Assembly: GCF_963676275.1 (NCBI RefSeq)
Contig: NZ_OY781091.1
Span: 496,001-560,000, forward strand
From: an uncultured Cohaesibacter sp.
GTDB taxonomy: Bacteria; Pseudomonadota; Alphaproteobacteria; Rhizobiales; Cohaesibacteraceae
Direction of reading: 5' to 3'
DNA: 64,000 bases
In this document: one piece after another, positions 9,801 through 18,249 of the stretch
Position numbering within the stretch: position 1 is the stretch's first letter
How the letters are laid out: each line of letters starts with the position of its first letter
Notes under the pieces: model-generated
Told to the model about the DNA's origin: nothing
What the model saw: the letters and a program-made list of their open reading frames with translations, nothing else
Database searches by the model: none
Translations under genes and position numbers: made by a program

Positions 9801-10017
9801 TCACGCCGGACAATTCCGGCTCGATGATACTGATCACGCTGTCATTGACCACCTCGGGCGAAGCGCCCGAATAGGTGGCACGAATGGACACGCTGGGAGG
9901 CGCGATATCCGGATAACGCGTGACAGGCAGAATGGACAGGGTCAACAGACCCCCGAGCACGATAAAGATCGCTATGACCCATGCAAAGACGGGTCTATCG
10001 ATGAAAAAACTGGGCAT
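6898..10017 (-). CDS. RND multidrug efflux pump (HAE-1 family, AcrB/MexB-like)
   Basis: The 1039-residue inner-membrane pump has the size and layout of AcrB: one N-terminal helix, a large periplasmic loop, six helices, a second loop, then the last helices. The proton-relay pair is present in helix 4 (GIIVDDAIVVVENVER), and the conserved start MPSFFIDRPVFAWVIAI is typical of HAE-1 pumps. It would form a trimer exporting hydrophobic or amphiphilic compounds through the adaptor encoded just upstream and an outer-membrane channel that is not encoded here. The gene follows the adaptor by 12 bp with a GGGATA ribosome-binding site. Control is likely by the divergent TetR regulator. Confidence 0.95.
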   Translation of the reverse strand: MPSFFIDRPVFAWVIAIFIVLGGLLTLSILPVTRYPDIAPPSVSIRATYSGASPEVVNDSVISIIEPELSGVKHLLYFESTANSSGSATITATFESGTDPELAQVDVQNKIKSIEPRLPDSVQQTGLTIESSSSSFLMVVALTSPDGTLSALDLGDYMERNLVQPLNRVAGVGRVQSFVSKKAMRIWIDPHKLLSYSLSVSDVTSAISAQNVQISPGRVGAEPTVEGQRVGIPLTVEGQLSTPEEFENIVLQSDQDGSKLTLGDVARVEVGAQTYAFVSRINGAPSAAAAIQLAPGANAMRVSQAVKDRMADLATAMPNGMEWSVPYDTSPFVAVSIEKVVHTLIEAMVLVFLVMLLFLQKIRYTLIPAIVAPIALAGTLVVMYATGFSINVLTMFGMVLAIGIIVDDAIVVVENVERIMATEGLPPKEATRKAMKQITSAVIGITLVLTAVFIPMGMQSGAVGEIYRQFTMSMAVSILFSAFLALSMTPALCATLLKPIDPDHHASKGGFFGWFNRGLDGVTNVYVRMVAVFARRIAVMAVLYLVIVSGLGYSFIKLPTSFLPVEDQGSFITLFSLPSEATQERTKEIVSMYENHAHTRPATKDVFAVVGFSFSGQGANTALSFTTLKDWTERDSTASDEANAANRTMFAAPEGQIYSILPPSIPSLGTSSGFAMRLQDRAGLGNEALLNARNQLLGMASQSPLLTGVRPDGLPQGSSIRLIIDRQKAEFLGVPFSSIASTLSSAMGSNYVNDYSYQGQLRRVTVQADAPFRMQIEDVLKLNVPSSTGAMVELSEIVKPNWEESPLQLVRYNGLPAERISGSAAPGVSAGEAMAEMERLASQLPEGFGIEWTGQSLQEKNTNAQTPMLLALSMLVVFLVLAALYESWSIPFSVLLVIPLGVIGAVLSVYVRGLENDVFFKVGLITIIGLSAKNAILIVEFARALHDEGRSLMDAVVEAARLRMRPILMTSLAFTLGVVPLMLSRGASAETQHAIGTGVFGGMITATFLGLIFVPAFFVFVVGVANLFKRNKKDDAATA

Positions 10018-10029
10018 CGGAATATCCCG

Positions 10030-11166
10030 TTACTGTTTGGACTGTTCTGCGGGGGTCGCAACCACTTGAGCGCCGTCCTGTGTAACCCGTGTCTGGCCGC
10101 GAATGACCACATTGGCGTTTGCTTCAAGGCCTTCGGCGATGATGTAGCTTCTGCCGACCAGTTCACCCAGAACCACATCCTTGAAATGGGCCTTGTTTTC
10201 GGCGTCAATCACAACGATGCGCGCACCACCGGTGGCATCACGAATGATGGCCTGCTGCGGAACAAGCAGAGCATTGTCAACGACCTTGCGAGGGACAAGG
10301 GCGCGGACAAACATGCCGGGCAGGAGATCCTGATCGGGATTGTCAACAAGAACGCGCATCGTCACATCGCCGGTTGCCTCATCCACTGTCACATCGGTGA
10401 ACAGCGGCGTGCCCTTTTGCTGATAAGCAGTGCCGTCCGCATCCAGAATCTCGACGGCGGAAGCGTCCGGTGCCTGATTTGCGATTTTCTGCATCTTGAC
10501 CAGATCCAGAGCGGATCTGCGCAGGTCCACATAAACCTTGTCCACCTGATGCACGGTTGCCAGAGCCTGTGATTGGCTGGCCGAAACAAGGGCTCCCTCG
10601 CTGACCTCAGCCGCACCGATGCGCCCATTGATCGGCGAACGCACCGTTGTGTAATTGAGGTTGATCTGTTGTGCTTTCAGCGTGGCCTTTGCTGCGGCGA
10701 CAGTCGCCTTGGCGCTCTTGGCCTCCGCTTGCGCGCTGTCATAGGTCTGCTGGCTGGCAGATTTTTTCTCGAACAGCTGTTTGGCGCGGTCAAGCTCGAT
10801 ATTGGCAAGGTCCAGTGCCGCTTCGGCACTCGTCAATGAGGCCTGAGCATTTTCGACCTGAGCCTTGTAGGTCTCGGATTCTATCTGAAAGAGCGGCTGA
10901 TTCTCAGTAACATCGGCCCCCTCTTCAAACAGGCGCTTCTCAAGGATGCCACCAACCTGAGGCCGGATGTCCACAGTCCGAAAAGCGGATACGCGGCCGG
11001 GCAACTCGGTATGGATCGTCACCTGCTGCGGCTTGATTTCCATTGTGGTGACCATCGCCGGGGGGAGGCCAGCACCCTGAGCCAGGCTCATTTTTGGTAC
11101 GAAGGCGAGACCAAGTGCAAGGCCCATCGCAACGGTTAAAACATATTTTCTGGAAGAATGGGTCAT
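10030..11166 (-). CDS. RND efflux periplasmic adaptor (membrane fusion protein)
   Basis: The 378-residue protein joins the RND pump to an outer-membrane channel. It begins with a signal peptide (MTHSSRKYVLTVAMGLALG, ending near SLAQ) without a lipobox cysteine. It then has a lipoyl/barrel-sandwich half, a long alpha-helical hairpin (about residues 95-170, rich in Ala/Glu/Lys) and beta-barrel domains containing TVRSPINGRIGAAEVSEG. The ATG at 11166 is chosen because GGAAGG precedes it and the signal peptide starts there; an upstream in-frame start at 11307 would run through the operator region. It is the first gene of the pump operon. Confidence 0.92.
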   Translation of the reverse strand: MTHSSRKYVLTVAMGLALGLAFVPKMSLAQGAGLPPAMVTTMEIKPQQVTIHTELPGRVSAFRTVDIRPQVGGILEKRLFEEGADVTENQPLFQIESETYKAQVENAQASLTSAEAALDLANIELDRAKQLFEKKSASQQTYDSAQAEAKSAKATVAAAKATLKAQQINLNYTTVRSPINGRIGAAEVSEGALVSASQSQALATVHQVDKVYVDLRRSALDLVKMQKIANQAPDASAVEILDADGTAYQQKGTPLFTDVTVDEATGDVTMRVLVDNPDQDLLPGMFVRALVPRKVVDNALLVPQQAIIRDATGGARIVVIDAENKAHFKDVVLGELVGRSYIIAEGLEANANVVIRGQTRVTQDGAQVVATPAEQSKQ

Positions 11167-11284
11167 ATTGCCTTCCACTATTTTTTGAAAAAAGATCCGA
11201 CTGCTGACAAGATGCAATCCCGCAACATGTAGGAATGGTGGTGACACTCTGCAAGAGCGCTCGAAGAACCGGGCCATGCAGCAC

Positions 11285-11317
11285 TTGTACATATGTCCAA
11301 ATTGCACTCATGTCCAG
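11285..11317. promoter_or_regulatory. Two tandem operator-like near-palindromes between the pump operon and tetR
   Basis: TTGTACATATGTCCAA at 11285-11300 is palindromic except for one base pair. A related copy, TTGCACTCATGTCCAG, lies at 11302-11317, offset by 17 bp. The placement between divergent genes fits autorepression and pump control by the TetR protein at 11406. Confidence 0.6.
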
Positions 11318-11405
11318 TTTGATTTTATTCCTATAGGGAATTATTTAACAAATGCCTTGATTCTCGGCTAGGGAATTTGGGCAATGTGTCGCTTTGGAAA
11401 ATATA

Positions 11406-11990
11406 ATGTCCTATCTACCAAAAGAACAGAGGCGCTCGGAAATCATCGAGGCAGCCATTGAGGTTATCCAGCAACAAGGGCTGGCGGCAGCGACCGTCAG
11501 GAATGTCGCAAAGGCAACGGAGTCTTCTCCGGGGCAGATTCATCATCATTTTGAATCGGCCGATGCCTTGCGTGCAGAGGCACTTCTTTGCCTTTGGCAA
11601 CGCATGAAGATCGAATTTGTCAGCCAGATCCAGACAACGTCACCGGTTGAAACCCTGATGGCCTATCTGGGCGGCTCCGCTCAGCGGGAAATCAAGGAGA
11701 CCTTTGCCCAGCTCTACAAGGATCTTCTGGAAGCATCGCGGATGAGTGAAACCATGCATGCGGTCCTGATCCAGATCATGAATAACAGCAAGAATAAATA
11801 TGTCGAACTGTTGCAGGAAGCCCAGCAGGTTGGCGAATTGAACGAGAAGGCCAACACCGAGCAATTAGCCTTGACGATCCTTGCGCTCGCCTTTGGTTTC
11901 GGTTTCTTCCGGGATATCGGCTTCTGCTCCTATGAGCTGCATGATCTCGTCCTTCACGAGATCAATCTGATTAACAAGGCTTTTGCCTAG
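11406..11990 (+). CDS. TetR-family transcriptional regulator of the RND pump
   Basis: The 194-residue protein carries an N-terminal TetR DNA-binding domain (RRSEIIEAAIEVIQQQGLAA, then TVRNVAKATESSPGQIHHHF as the helix-turn-helix). The C-terminal ligand-binding domain is all-helical. It is divergent from the adaptor-pump operon, the usual arrangement for a local repressor that releases DNA when it binds pump substrates. The ATG at 11406 is preferred over an in-frame TTG four codons upstream because GGA lies at good distance from it. Confidence 0.9.
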   Translation: MSYLPKEQRRSEIIEAAIEVIQQQGLAAATVRNVAKATESSPGQIHHHFESADALRAEALLCLWQRMKIEFVSQIQTTSPVETLMAYLGGSAQREIKETFAQLYKDLLEASRMSETMHAVLIQIMNNSKNKYVELLQEAQQVGELNEKANTEQLALTILALAFGFGFFRDIGFCSYELHDLVLHEINLINKAFA

Positions 11991-11991
11991 C

Positions 11992-12014
11992 CGCTTTGTC
12001 AAAGCGTGTTTTTT
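11992..12014 (+). terminator. Rho-independent terminator of tetR
   Basis: A short stem CGCTTT-gtc-AAAGCG is followed by GTGTTTTTT, directly after the stop codon. Confidence 0.7.
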
Positions 12015-12226
12015 ATCATCAGCTGTTGCTCCAAAGTCCGGCTTTCTCTGGACAAGGCCGGAGCAGGGCTATAGATCTGCTGATATCCTGCCGCCTCTTC
12101 CCCTCCGGTTCGGCTTGTTTTCGTTTGGCAGGAGGCCTGCCCGGGCCGAAGATGCAACAGAATTCAAAAAGCCAGAGGCCAGCACGCGCCGGTCCTCAGA
12201 AATGAATTTGGCTCCAGAAAAAGAGA

Positions 12227-12787
12227 ATGCCCGCAATGTCTTTCCCGTCCCTGCCGCAACGAAGCTTCTGCATGATCCGTCATGGCCAGACCACAGCCAA
12301 CCGCGATTCCATCGTCGCTGGAGCAACCGATGTGCCCCTGTCCGATCTTGGACGCGAACAGGCCAGCGCGCTGTCATCACGAAGCTGGGACCAGACGATT
12401 GCCCTTTATGTCAGCCCCAAGTCGCGCGCCATCGATACTTGCCGCCTTGCCTTCCCCGGCAGGAATTTCGCGCTTCATGGCGATTTGCGTGAGAGAAACT
12501 GGGGCGAGTTCGAGGGGCAGCAGGTGCAGGATTTGCCTTCCCGTCACGCCGAGCCGAAAGATGGCGAGACATGGCCGGAGCTGGTTTTGAGAGTACACAA
12601 GGCCATTGCTGAATGCTGCGCGAAAACGGACGGTGACACCCTGCCCATTTTTGTCTGCCATGCTGGCGTCATCCGCGCGACAATGGTGCTGGCCGAAATC
12701 AGTGGCGATGCGCCCTCGGCACCGAATGCGACGCCACTTTTCTTCCTCTGGAATGGCGCAGGCCATGACATGGTCGAAGCGCTCTGA
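12227..12787 (+). CDS. Histidine phosphatase family protein (phosphoglycerate-mutase-like)
   Basis: The 186-residue protein has the catalytic RHG motif (CMIRHGQTTANR, residues 15-26), the acid residue region RERNWGEFEG, and the second histidine in FVCHAGVIRATM. These are the phosphohistidine nucleophile and partners of the histidine phosphatase superfamily, whose small members dephosphorylate sugar phosphates, cobalamin intermediates or others; the substrate is unknown. A second ATG at 12236 is an equally possible start. The 236-bp gap upstream holds only the tetR terminator and a GC-rich inverted repeat. Confidence 0.85.
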   Translation: MPAMSFPSLPQRSFCMIRHGQTTANRDSIVAGATDVPLSDLGREQASALSSRSWDQTIALYVSPKSRAIDTCRLAFPGRNFALHGDLRERNWGEFEGQQVQDLPSRHAEPKDGETWPELVLRVHKAIAECCAKTDGDTLPIFVCHAGVIRATMVLAEISGDAPSAPNATPLFFLWNGAGHDMVEAL

Positions 12788-12837
12788 ACAGGCCGATAGG
12801 ACATATCACCTGATATCTGAGCTTGCTCGCATACCAT

Positions 12838-12865
12838 GAAAAACGGCCCGGACGCATCCGGGCCG
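12838..12865 (-). terminator. Rho-independent terminator of the uxuB/TRAP operon
   Basis: The perfect 9-bp stem CGGCCCGGA/TCCGGGCCG has a 4-nt loop. Read on the minus strand it is followed by TTTTTC, 39 bp beyond the uxuB stop codon. Confidence 0.85.
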
Positions 12866-12903
12866 ACATCTTGGCGTGCGGTTGCCAGCGATTGGCTCCC
12901 CGC

Positions 12904-14364
12904 CTATTTAAGGGCCTTCACGGCTTCCTTGACGCCCTTTTCCCGGATGGTTCTGTAGGCCTCTTCCAGAGCGGCTTTCAACTCGGGATTTTCTGCCAGC
13001 TCCGGCGTAAAGACGCCTGATTGCTGCATCAGGTTGCTGACGATGACACCGATCTGATCGCCGCTGGCCAGCGCGCGAAGCTTGTCTGCGAGCGGATCGC
13101 GCACATCGATCGGCTGCCCTTGCAGATCAACACCGCTGACATAGATCATCCAGCCCGCGACCAGCAGCGCAAGGCGTCGATAGGATGTTCCGGCCTTGAG
13201 GTGATGGGCGATGGATTCCAGTGCCCGTTGCGGCAACTTCTGGCTGCCATCCATGGCAATCTGCCAGGTGCGATGGCGGATATTCGGATTGCAATAGCGC
13301 CCGATCAGCGCGTCGGCATAGTCATCCAGATTGACGCCTTGGGGCGCCTCCAGCGTCGGGGCCTGTTCCAGAACCATCAGATCGCGGGCTGCCTTCTTGT
13401 AGGCCGCATCGCCCATGGTGTCGGCAATGGTTTCATAGCCTGCCAGATACCCCAGATAGGCAAGGAAAGAGTGGGAGCCGTTGAGCATGCGCAGCTTCAT
13501 ATTCTCATAGGGCATGACATCCTTGGTAAAGGTTGCCCCTGCCAGATCCCAGTCCGGCCGACCGGAGACGAAATCATCCTCGATGACCCATTGCCGGAAG
13601 GGCTCGCAAAGGATACCCGCCGGATCGGCATAGCCAATGCAGTCAGCCAGAATCTTATGGCTGTCCTCGGTCATGGCCGGAACGATGCGGTCCACCATGG
13701 TGGAGGGGAAGCGGGCCTCCGCCTCGATCCATGCGGCCAGATCGGCATCCACCGCACGGGCAAAGTCCAGCACGGCCCGTCTGGTCATATGGCCATTGGC
13801 AGGCAGATTGTCACAGGAGAGAATGGTGAAAGGCTTCTTGCCCTCGGCCTTGCGTCTGGCAAGACCGGCAACCAGCGTACCGATCACTGTTTTGGGCGCT
13901 TGCGGATTGGCCAGATCGGCCTTGACCATCGGATTGTCAAAATCGAGCCCACCATTGGCCGCCAGCGTGTAGCCCTTCTCTGTCACCGTGATGGAGACCA
14001 GCGCGATAGCATCCTCGCTGATGGCGTCGATGATGCCTTCCGGCCCGGCATCGGCCATATGCCGGTGATCGATCACCGAACCGACGATGCGGGCGTCCTG
14101 CGCATCGGCTCCATTCTCGACCACTGTATAAAGATAGCTGCGCCCGGCAAGACCGTCGAGCAGCTCGGTCGGCCCCATCATCTCGATTTCCCGATAGGCC
14201 CAGTCGCTCTTGCCCATGCCGAGCAACTGGTCGGTATAGATGGCCTGATGGGCGCGATGAAAGGCGCCAAAACCGATATGGCACATCCGCACCTTGAGCG
14301 CGGAACGATCATAGGCGGGGCGTTTGACGCTGTCTTTCGCAGCCTCGAAAATCTCTGAAGTCAT
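12904..14364 (-). CDS. uxuB: D-mannonate oxidoreductase / mannitol dehydrogenase family
   Basis: The 486-residue protein matches UxuB in length and pattern. UxuB interconverts D-fructuronate and D-mannonate with NAD(H) in hexuronate breakdown. The N-terminus has the nucleotide-binding start CHIGFGAFHRAHQAIYTD. The polyol dehydrogenase signature region is KLRMLNGSHSFLAYLGYLAG, with lysine and histidine in the active-site helix. It ends the minus-strand operon regulator-dctP-dctQ-dctM-uxuB and is paired with uxuA across the regulator, which strongly supports mannonate/fructuronate chemistry. Uronate isomerase (UxaC), the preceding step, is not in the window. The start ATG has only a weak purine tract before it. 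Confidence 0.9.
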   Translation of the reverse strand: MTSEIFEAAKDSVKRPAYDRSALKVRMCHIGFGAFHRAHQAIYTDQLLGMGKSDWAYREIEMMGPTELLDGLAGRSYLYTVVENGADAQDARIVGSVIDHRHMADAGPEGIIDAISEDAIALVSITVTEKGYTLAANGGLDFDNPMVKADLANPQAPKTVIGTLVAGLARRKAEGKKPFTILSCDNLPANGHMTRRAVLDFARAVDADLAAWIEAEARFPSTMVDRIVPAMTEDSHKILADCIGYADPAGILCEPFRQWVIEDDFVSGRPDWDLAGATFTKDVMPYENMKLRMLNGSHSFLAYLGYLAGYETIADTMGDAAYKKAARDLMVLEQAPTLEAPQGVNLDDYADALIGRYCNPNIRHRTWQIAMDGSQKLPQRALESIAHHLKAGTSYRRLALLVAGWMIYVSGVDLQGQPIDVRDPLADKLRALASGDQIGVIVSNLMQQSGVFTPELAENPELKAALEEAYRTIREKGVKEAVKALK

Positions 14365-14510
14365 GGCAATGTCTCTTATATTGAATGGCCCGGCAGACGG
14401 GGCGGGACGGTCTCAGCAGTGGGATCGACAGGGGGAGACCGGAATAGACATGAGCCGCCATCACGTCTCGCTTCGGCGGCTCAAGATATTCAATGGGGGC
14501 TGTTATGGTG

Positions 14511-15791
14511 CTAGCCAAAGGCCCAGTTGGGCAGGAAAAGCACCAGTTCCGGCACAAACAGAAGCAACAGCACCAGACACAGGATTGCCAGCATGAAAGG
14601 CAGGCTTTCCTTCACATATTCATCAATCGGCGTATCCAGCAGGCTGCAAACAGTGAACATGGCAACACCGACCGGAGGCGTCATGGAGCCGAAGGTGACG
14701 ATGGTCATCATCAGGATGCCGAAATGCACCGGATCCACTCCGGCGCTCTTGATCACCGGCACGAAGATCGGCGTGAGCAGCAGCACCAGAATCGTGCTCT
14801 CGAAAAAGAGCCCCGAAATCAGCAGGAAGATAAGGATGACGCCGACCACCAGATGCGGTTCCGAAAGTGAACTGAGCAGAAAACCGGCAACATTCTGCGG
14901 CACTTGCATGAAGATGATGGCAAAGCCGATCATGCCGCTCATCAGGATGATGAGCATGATCATGCCGATATCCGAGAGGGCATAGCCGAAGGCCCGCTTG
15001 ATGGAGTCAAATGTCATGACCCTGTGGGCAAAGCTGCCGATCAGGATGGCATAGACCACGGCAAAGGCTCCCACCTCGGAAGGGGTGAAGATGCCGCCGC
15101 GAATGGAGACGATCAGCAGAACGGGGAACAGCAGCGCCCATTTGGCATCCCATGCAGCCTGCCCGACTTCGCCAAGGGTCGGTTTTTGCGCCGCTTCAAT
15201 GATATAGTTGCGCCGTTTGGCGATGACATAGGCCGCCACCATCAGGAACAGCATCATCAGCAGGCCCGGAACCACACCGGCCAGAAACAGCCTGCCGATG
15301 GAAACCTGCCCGACATAACCATAGAGAATGAGCCCGATGGAGGGGGGAATGGTTGCGGTGATCAGCGAGGAGAGGGCGATGACCGAAGCGGTGTAACCCT
15401 TCGAATAGCGATTGGCCAGCATCTGCGGGCCGAGCACACGGGCTTCCATGGCCGCATCGGCCACAGCCGAGCCCGACACACCGCCCATCAGGGTGGAGAG
15501 GAAAATGGAAACCAGCGCCAGCCCTCCCGACATCCAGCCAAGGGTCGCCTTGGAGAAGCGGAACAGGCGGTCGGTGATATCGCTTTCATTCATCAGGTGA
15601 CCGGCCAGAACGAAGAAGGGCACCGCCAGCAGCGGAAAGCTCTGCGAGGTGGTGGCGATCTTCTGCACGCCGATGGAAACGGGCATGACGTCGGACGTCA
15701 GGAAGAAGACAAAGCCGGAAATGCCGATGGCAAAGGCTACCGGTGCGCCCAGCACCATGAGAATGGCAAATATGAGGATAATCAGTCCCAT
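14511..15791 (-). CDS. dctM: TRAP transporter large permease (hexuronate-type)
   Basis: The 426-residue integral membrane protein has about 12 helices. It forms the translocation channel of the TRAP system with the small permease whose stop codon lies 3 bp upstream. Landmarks are MGLIILIFAILMVLGAPVAF at the N-terminus, GGVSGSAVADAAMEARVLGP, PSIGLILYGYVGQVSIGRLF and the late FGSMTPPVGVAMFTVCSLL. The operon context with mannonate enzymes suggests that it imports glucuronate, galacturonate or related hexuronates. Confidence 0.93.
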   Translation of the reverse strand: MGLIILIFAILMVLGAPVAFAIGISGFVFFLTSDVMPVSIGVQKIATTSQSFPLLAVPFFVLAGHLMNESDITDRLFRFSKATLGWMSGGLALVSIFLSTLMGGVSGSAVADAAMEARVLGPQMLANRYSKGYTASVIALSSLITATIPPSIGLILYGYVGQVSIGRLFLAGVVPGLLMMLFLMVAAYVIAKRRNYIIEAAQKPTLGEVGQAAWDAKWALLFPVLLIVSIRGGIFTPSEVGAFAVVYAILIGSFAHRVMTFDSIKRAFGYALSDIGMIMLIILMSGMIGFAIIFMQVPQNVAGFLLSSLSEPHLVVGVILIFLLISGLFFESTILVLLLTPIFVPVIKSAGVDPVHFGILMMTIVTFGSMTPPVGVAMFTVCSLLDTPIDEYVKESLPFMLAILCLVLLLLFVPELVLFLPNWAFG

Positions 15792-15793
15792 GA

Positions 15794-16324
15794 TCAGGCC
15801 TCCGCATCTTGCTGTTGACCGGCATCTGCGCCAGCACCGCCTTGTCGTGTGAAGACCAGCGGTTTCTCCTCACCGGCAGGCCGCCAGGAGAAAATCATGT
15901 TGGAAAGGATGGAAATGGACAGCAGGATCGAGCCGATCGGTACCGAGATCGTCACCCATGCATAGGATAGTCCGGAATCGCCATAAACCCGCTGCCAGTT
16001 GAGCATCGTCAGCTTGTAGCCTTCATAGGCCAGCACCAGCAGAAAGGCGATGAAGATCAGCGCCATGGCGCTTTCAATGAGGCGTCGCGCAGCATAGGGA
16101 AACAGCCGGACCAGAAAGTCGACCCCCAGATGCACCCGCTCGCGCATGGCGCGCGTCGCCCCCAGAAAGCAGAGCCAGATAAACAGCATCTGGGCCAGAT
16201 CAACCGACCAGATCAGCGGATGGCCGAAAAAGCGCATCACCGCCGCGATGAAGACAAGAAATGTAACCACGGCCAGCAGGATCGCTCCCACAGCAAATTC
16301 TATTTTTCCTAGAAACCCCGGCAT
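15794..16324 (-). CDS. dctQ: TRAP transporter small permease
   Basis: The 176-residue membrane protein has four predicted helices and the DctQ core (FFGHPLIWSVDLAQMLFIWLC, FLGATRAMRERVHLGVDFL). The family partners DctM in ion-driven import. The ATG at 16324 (MPGFLGKIEF) is chosen because the open frame upstream of it has no DctQ similarity and crosses the intergenic stem-loop. The C-terminal tail after the last helix is Gly/Gln/Ala rich. Confidence 0.9.
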   Translation of the reverse strand: MPGFLGKIEFAVGAILLAVVTFLVFIAAVMRFFGHPLIWSVDLAQMLFIWLCFLGATRAMRERVHLGVDFLVRLFPYAARRLIESAMALIFIAFLLVLAYEGYKLTMLNWQRVYGDSGLSYAWVTISVPIGSILLSISILSNMIFSWRPAGEEKPLVFTRQGGAGADAGQQQDAEA

Positions 16325-16441
16325 GTCTGCCTCGCTTGTTGATGCCTTGCTCCAGAACGGGGAGAGGAGAAAGGGTGCGGATTGTCGTTGAGTATCGGTT
16401 TCAAGCGGCAAGGGTGCGCTTGAAAATTGGGCCGCAAAAGC

Positions 16442-16495
16442 GGACTGCCGCGAGGAAATCCCGAAGAGTTGGGAGGGAGATCCCGGCGGCAGTCC
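16442..16495 (-). terminator. Stem-loop between dctP and dctQ (attenuator-like)
   Basis: The arms GGACTGCCGC (16442-16451) and GCGGCAGTCC (16486-16495) are exact complements around a 34-nt interior. There is no long T-run, so it may be an RNA-stabilising hairpin or partial terminator. That would let the binding-protein mRNA outnumber the permease mRNA. Confidence 0.55.
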
Positions 16496-16508
16496 TAAAA
16501 CGCTGGGC

Positions 16509-17489
16509 TTATTCGGCAGCCATGGCGCGCAATTTGTCGCGCAGGTCGCCATAGCCCAGATCGTCATAAACCTTGGCGGTGGCTTCCTTGAATGGCGTGA
16601 TGTCGATCTCGCGAACCTCGACACCTTTCTCCTTCAGCTCTTTCTCGATGCTGGCAAAGGAATCCAGCGTGCCATAAGAGGCAATGTCACCGGCCTTGAG
16701 GGCTTCATCGCGCAGGATCTTCTGCAGATCGGCAGGCAGGCTGTCGAACCACATGGCCGAGGTCACCATACCGGTGATCAGGTTGATATGGCCCGTCTTG
16801 GTGACATATTTGATCACTTCATCAAGCTTGGCGCCAACAATGGCGGGCAACTGGGCTTCGGCGGCATCGATTACATTTGCTGACAAGGCGGAATAAACCT
16901 CACCCCATGGCATCGGGGTCGGGGTTGCGCCCATGGCGGCGATGGTGCCGGTCCAGACAGGTGCGCCCGGTGTACGCATGCGGATGCCATTGAGGTCTGC
17001 GGGGACGTTGATTTCCTTGTTGGTCAGCAGGTGACGTTCGCCCTGCCACCAGTTGAAGGACAGGATCTGATGGCCGGAAGTGTCATGCAGTTTCTTGACC
17101 CATTCCTCAAACAGGTCCGAGGTCACGACCTTGCGGATGCCTTCATAACCGGAGGCAAGGAAGGGAGCGCCCAGAACGCCCAGTTCCTTTTCAAATACGG
17201 CGAGACGACCACCATCGACGATGACGGCAACCGGCGCACCGGCGCGGGCCTGCTCAAGCACGTCTTCATCCGGGCCGAGCTGGGAGTTGGGGAACAATTT
17301 GACTTCCATGCGACCATCGGAGGCTTTGGCGATATTTTCCTGAAAGGCCTCAAGACCCTTGTAAAGCGGGTCAGTGGTTGCGAGCGCTGTGTTGATGCTC
17401 AGGGTGTAATCTGCGGCCATGGCAGCAGACCCCAGAAGGCTGGCGATGGCTCCCGCCAGGATGGTTTTGCCAATTGTCGAAAATGTCAT
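16509..17489 (-). CDS. dctP: TRAP transporter substrate-binding protein (hexuronate-type)
   Basis: The 326-residue periplasmic protein starts with a signal peptide (MTFSTIGKTILAGAIASLLG, cleavage near AMAADY). It has the DctP fold signature: LFPNSQLGPDEDVLEQARAG, then IRMRTPGAPVWTGTIAAMGA, whose arginine grips the ligand carboxylate, and PMPWGEVYSALSANVIDAAE. GGGAGGA precedes the ATG by 7 bp. With UxuA/UxuB encoded alongside, the ligand is probably a hexuronate, as known for many DctP proteins next to uxu genes. Confidence 0.93.
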   Translation of the reverse strand: MTFSTIGKTILAGAIASLLGSAAMAADYTLSINTALATTDPLYKGLEAFQENIAKASDGRMEVKLFPNSQLGPDEDVLEQARAGAPVAVIVDGGRLAVFEKELGVLGAPFLASGYEGIRKVVTSDLFEEWVKKLHDTSGHQILSFNWWQGERHLLTNKEINVPADLNGIRMRTPGAPVWTGTIAAMGATPTPMPWGEVYSALSANVIDAAEAQLPAIVGAKLDEVIKYVTKTGHINLITGMVTSAMWFDSLPADLQKILRDEALKAGDIASYGTLDSFASIEKELKEKGVEVREIDITPFKEATAKVYDDLGYGDLRDKLRAMAAE

Positions 17490-17521
17490 CTGTTCGTCCT
17501 CCCAGACGGATTTGTAAGGGG

Positions 17522-18226
17522 TCAGGTGTCCCCGGGTTCAAAGAGTTCAGGTTTTTCTTGTGCGATTTGAGGAAGATCCTTGAGGATGCGCCTCAGGTGA
17601 GACCGCATGGCGGCCTCTGCCGCATCGGCATCGTTGGCAGCGATCGCCGAGACGATGGCGATGTGCTGCTCCAACAATTTCTCGGTATTATGTTCAACCA
17701 GCGAGAGATAGCGCACCCGGTCCATCTGGGCTTTCTGGCTTTGCACCACGGCCCAGGCGCCCATTTTGTGCGCCGCTTCTGCCAATGTCTGGTGGAACAA
17801 TTCGTCAAGGACGATGAAAGCATCCGGGTCATCTGATTCGACGGCCTTTCTTTGATGCTCCATCTGGCTGGAAAGCTCGCGATCAACCGCATCATCATGG
17901 GCCTGGGCAACCAGCCGCACGATGTCGGCCTCGATTGCCTCGCGTACGAAGCGGGCATCCATGACAGCAGGGGGAGAGATTTTCTTCACGAAGCTGCCGC
18001 GGTTGGGCAGGATGTCGAGCAGGCCGTCATTGGCCAGCTTGATGAAGGCTTCCCGCACCGGCTGACGCGAAACGGCAAAGGCCGCGGCCCATTCCGCTTC
18101 CGACATGCGGCTCCCCGGTGCCAATTGATTGCGGATGATCTGCTGGCGCAAAATGGCATGAATCTGCGGCGCTACCGGCAAACGCAGATCAATTTCCTGT
18201 TGCTCCAACCCATCAAGCAGTGACAT
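17522..18226 (-). CDS. GntR-family (FCD) regulator of the hexuronate module
   Basis: The 234-residue protein has a winged helix-turn-helix (MSEAEWAAAFAVSRQPVREA, about residues 43-62, followed by FIKLANDGLLDILPNRGSFV) and a helical FCD effector domain. It contains the metal-ligand pattern of FCD proteins (ARFVREAIEADIV, DELFHQTLAEAAH, late EQHIAIVSAI and RSHLRRIL). It is the first gene of the TRAP/uxuB operon and divergent from uxuA, so it probably senses a hexuronate or mannonate-pathway intermediate, like UxuR/ExuR. GGGAGGA before 18226 fixes the start; an in-frame extension up to 18334 would overlap the promoter. Confidence 0.9.
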   Translation of the reverse strand: MSLLDGLEQQEIDLRLPVAPQIHAILRQQIIRNQLAPGSRMSEAEWAAAFAVSRQPVREAFIKLANDGLLDILPNRGSFVKKISPPAVMDARFVREAIEADIVRLVAQAHDDAVDRELSSQMEHQRKAVESDDPDAFIVLDELFHQTLAEAAHKMGAWAVVQSQKAQMDRVRYLSLVEHNTEKLLEQHIAIVSAIAANDADAAEAAMRSHLRRILKDLPQIAQEKPELFEPGDT

Positions 18227-18249
18227 AAGCTTTCCTCCCGTTGCAAACC

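Noticed and set aside
13021-14358. 445-codon plus-strand frame opposite uxuB
   Set aside because: It is antisense to a clear UxuB coding sequence and shows no family motif.
16325-16624. N-terminal extension of the TRAP small permease by 100 residues
   Set aside because: The extension runs through the intergenic stem-loop, overlaps the 3' end of dctP and is unlike any DctQ N-terminus.
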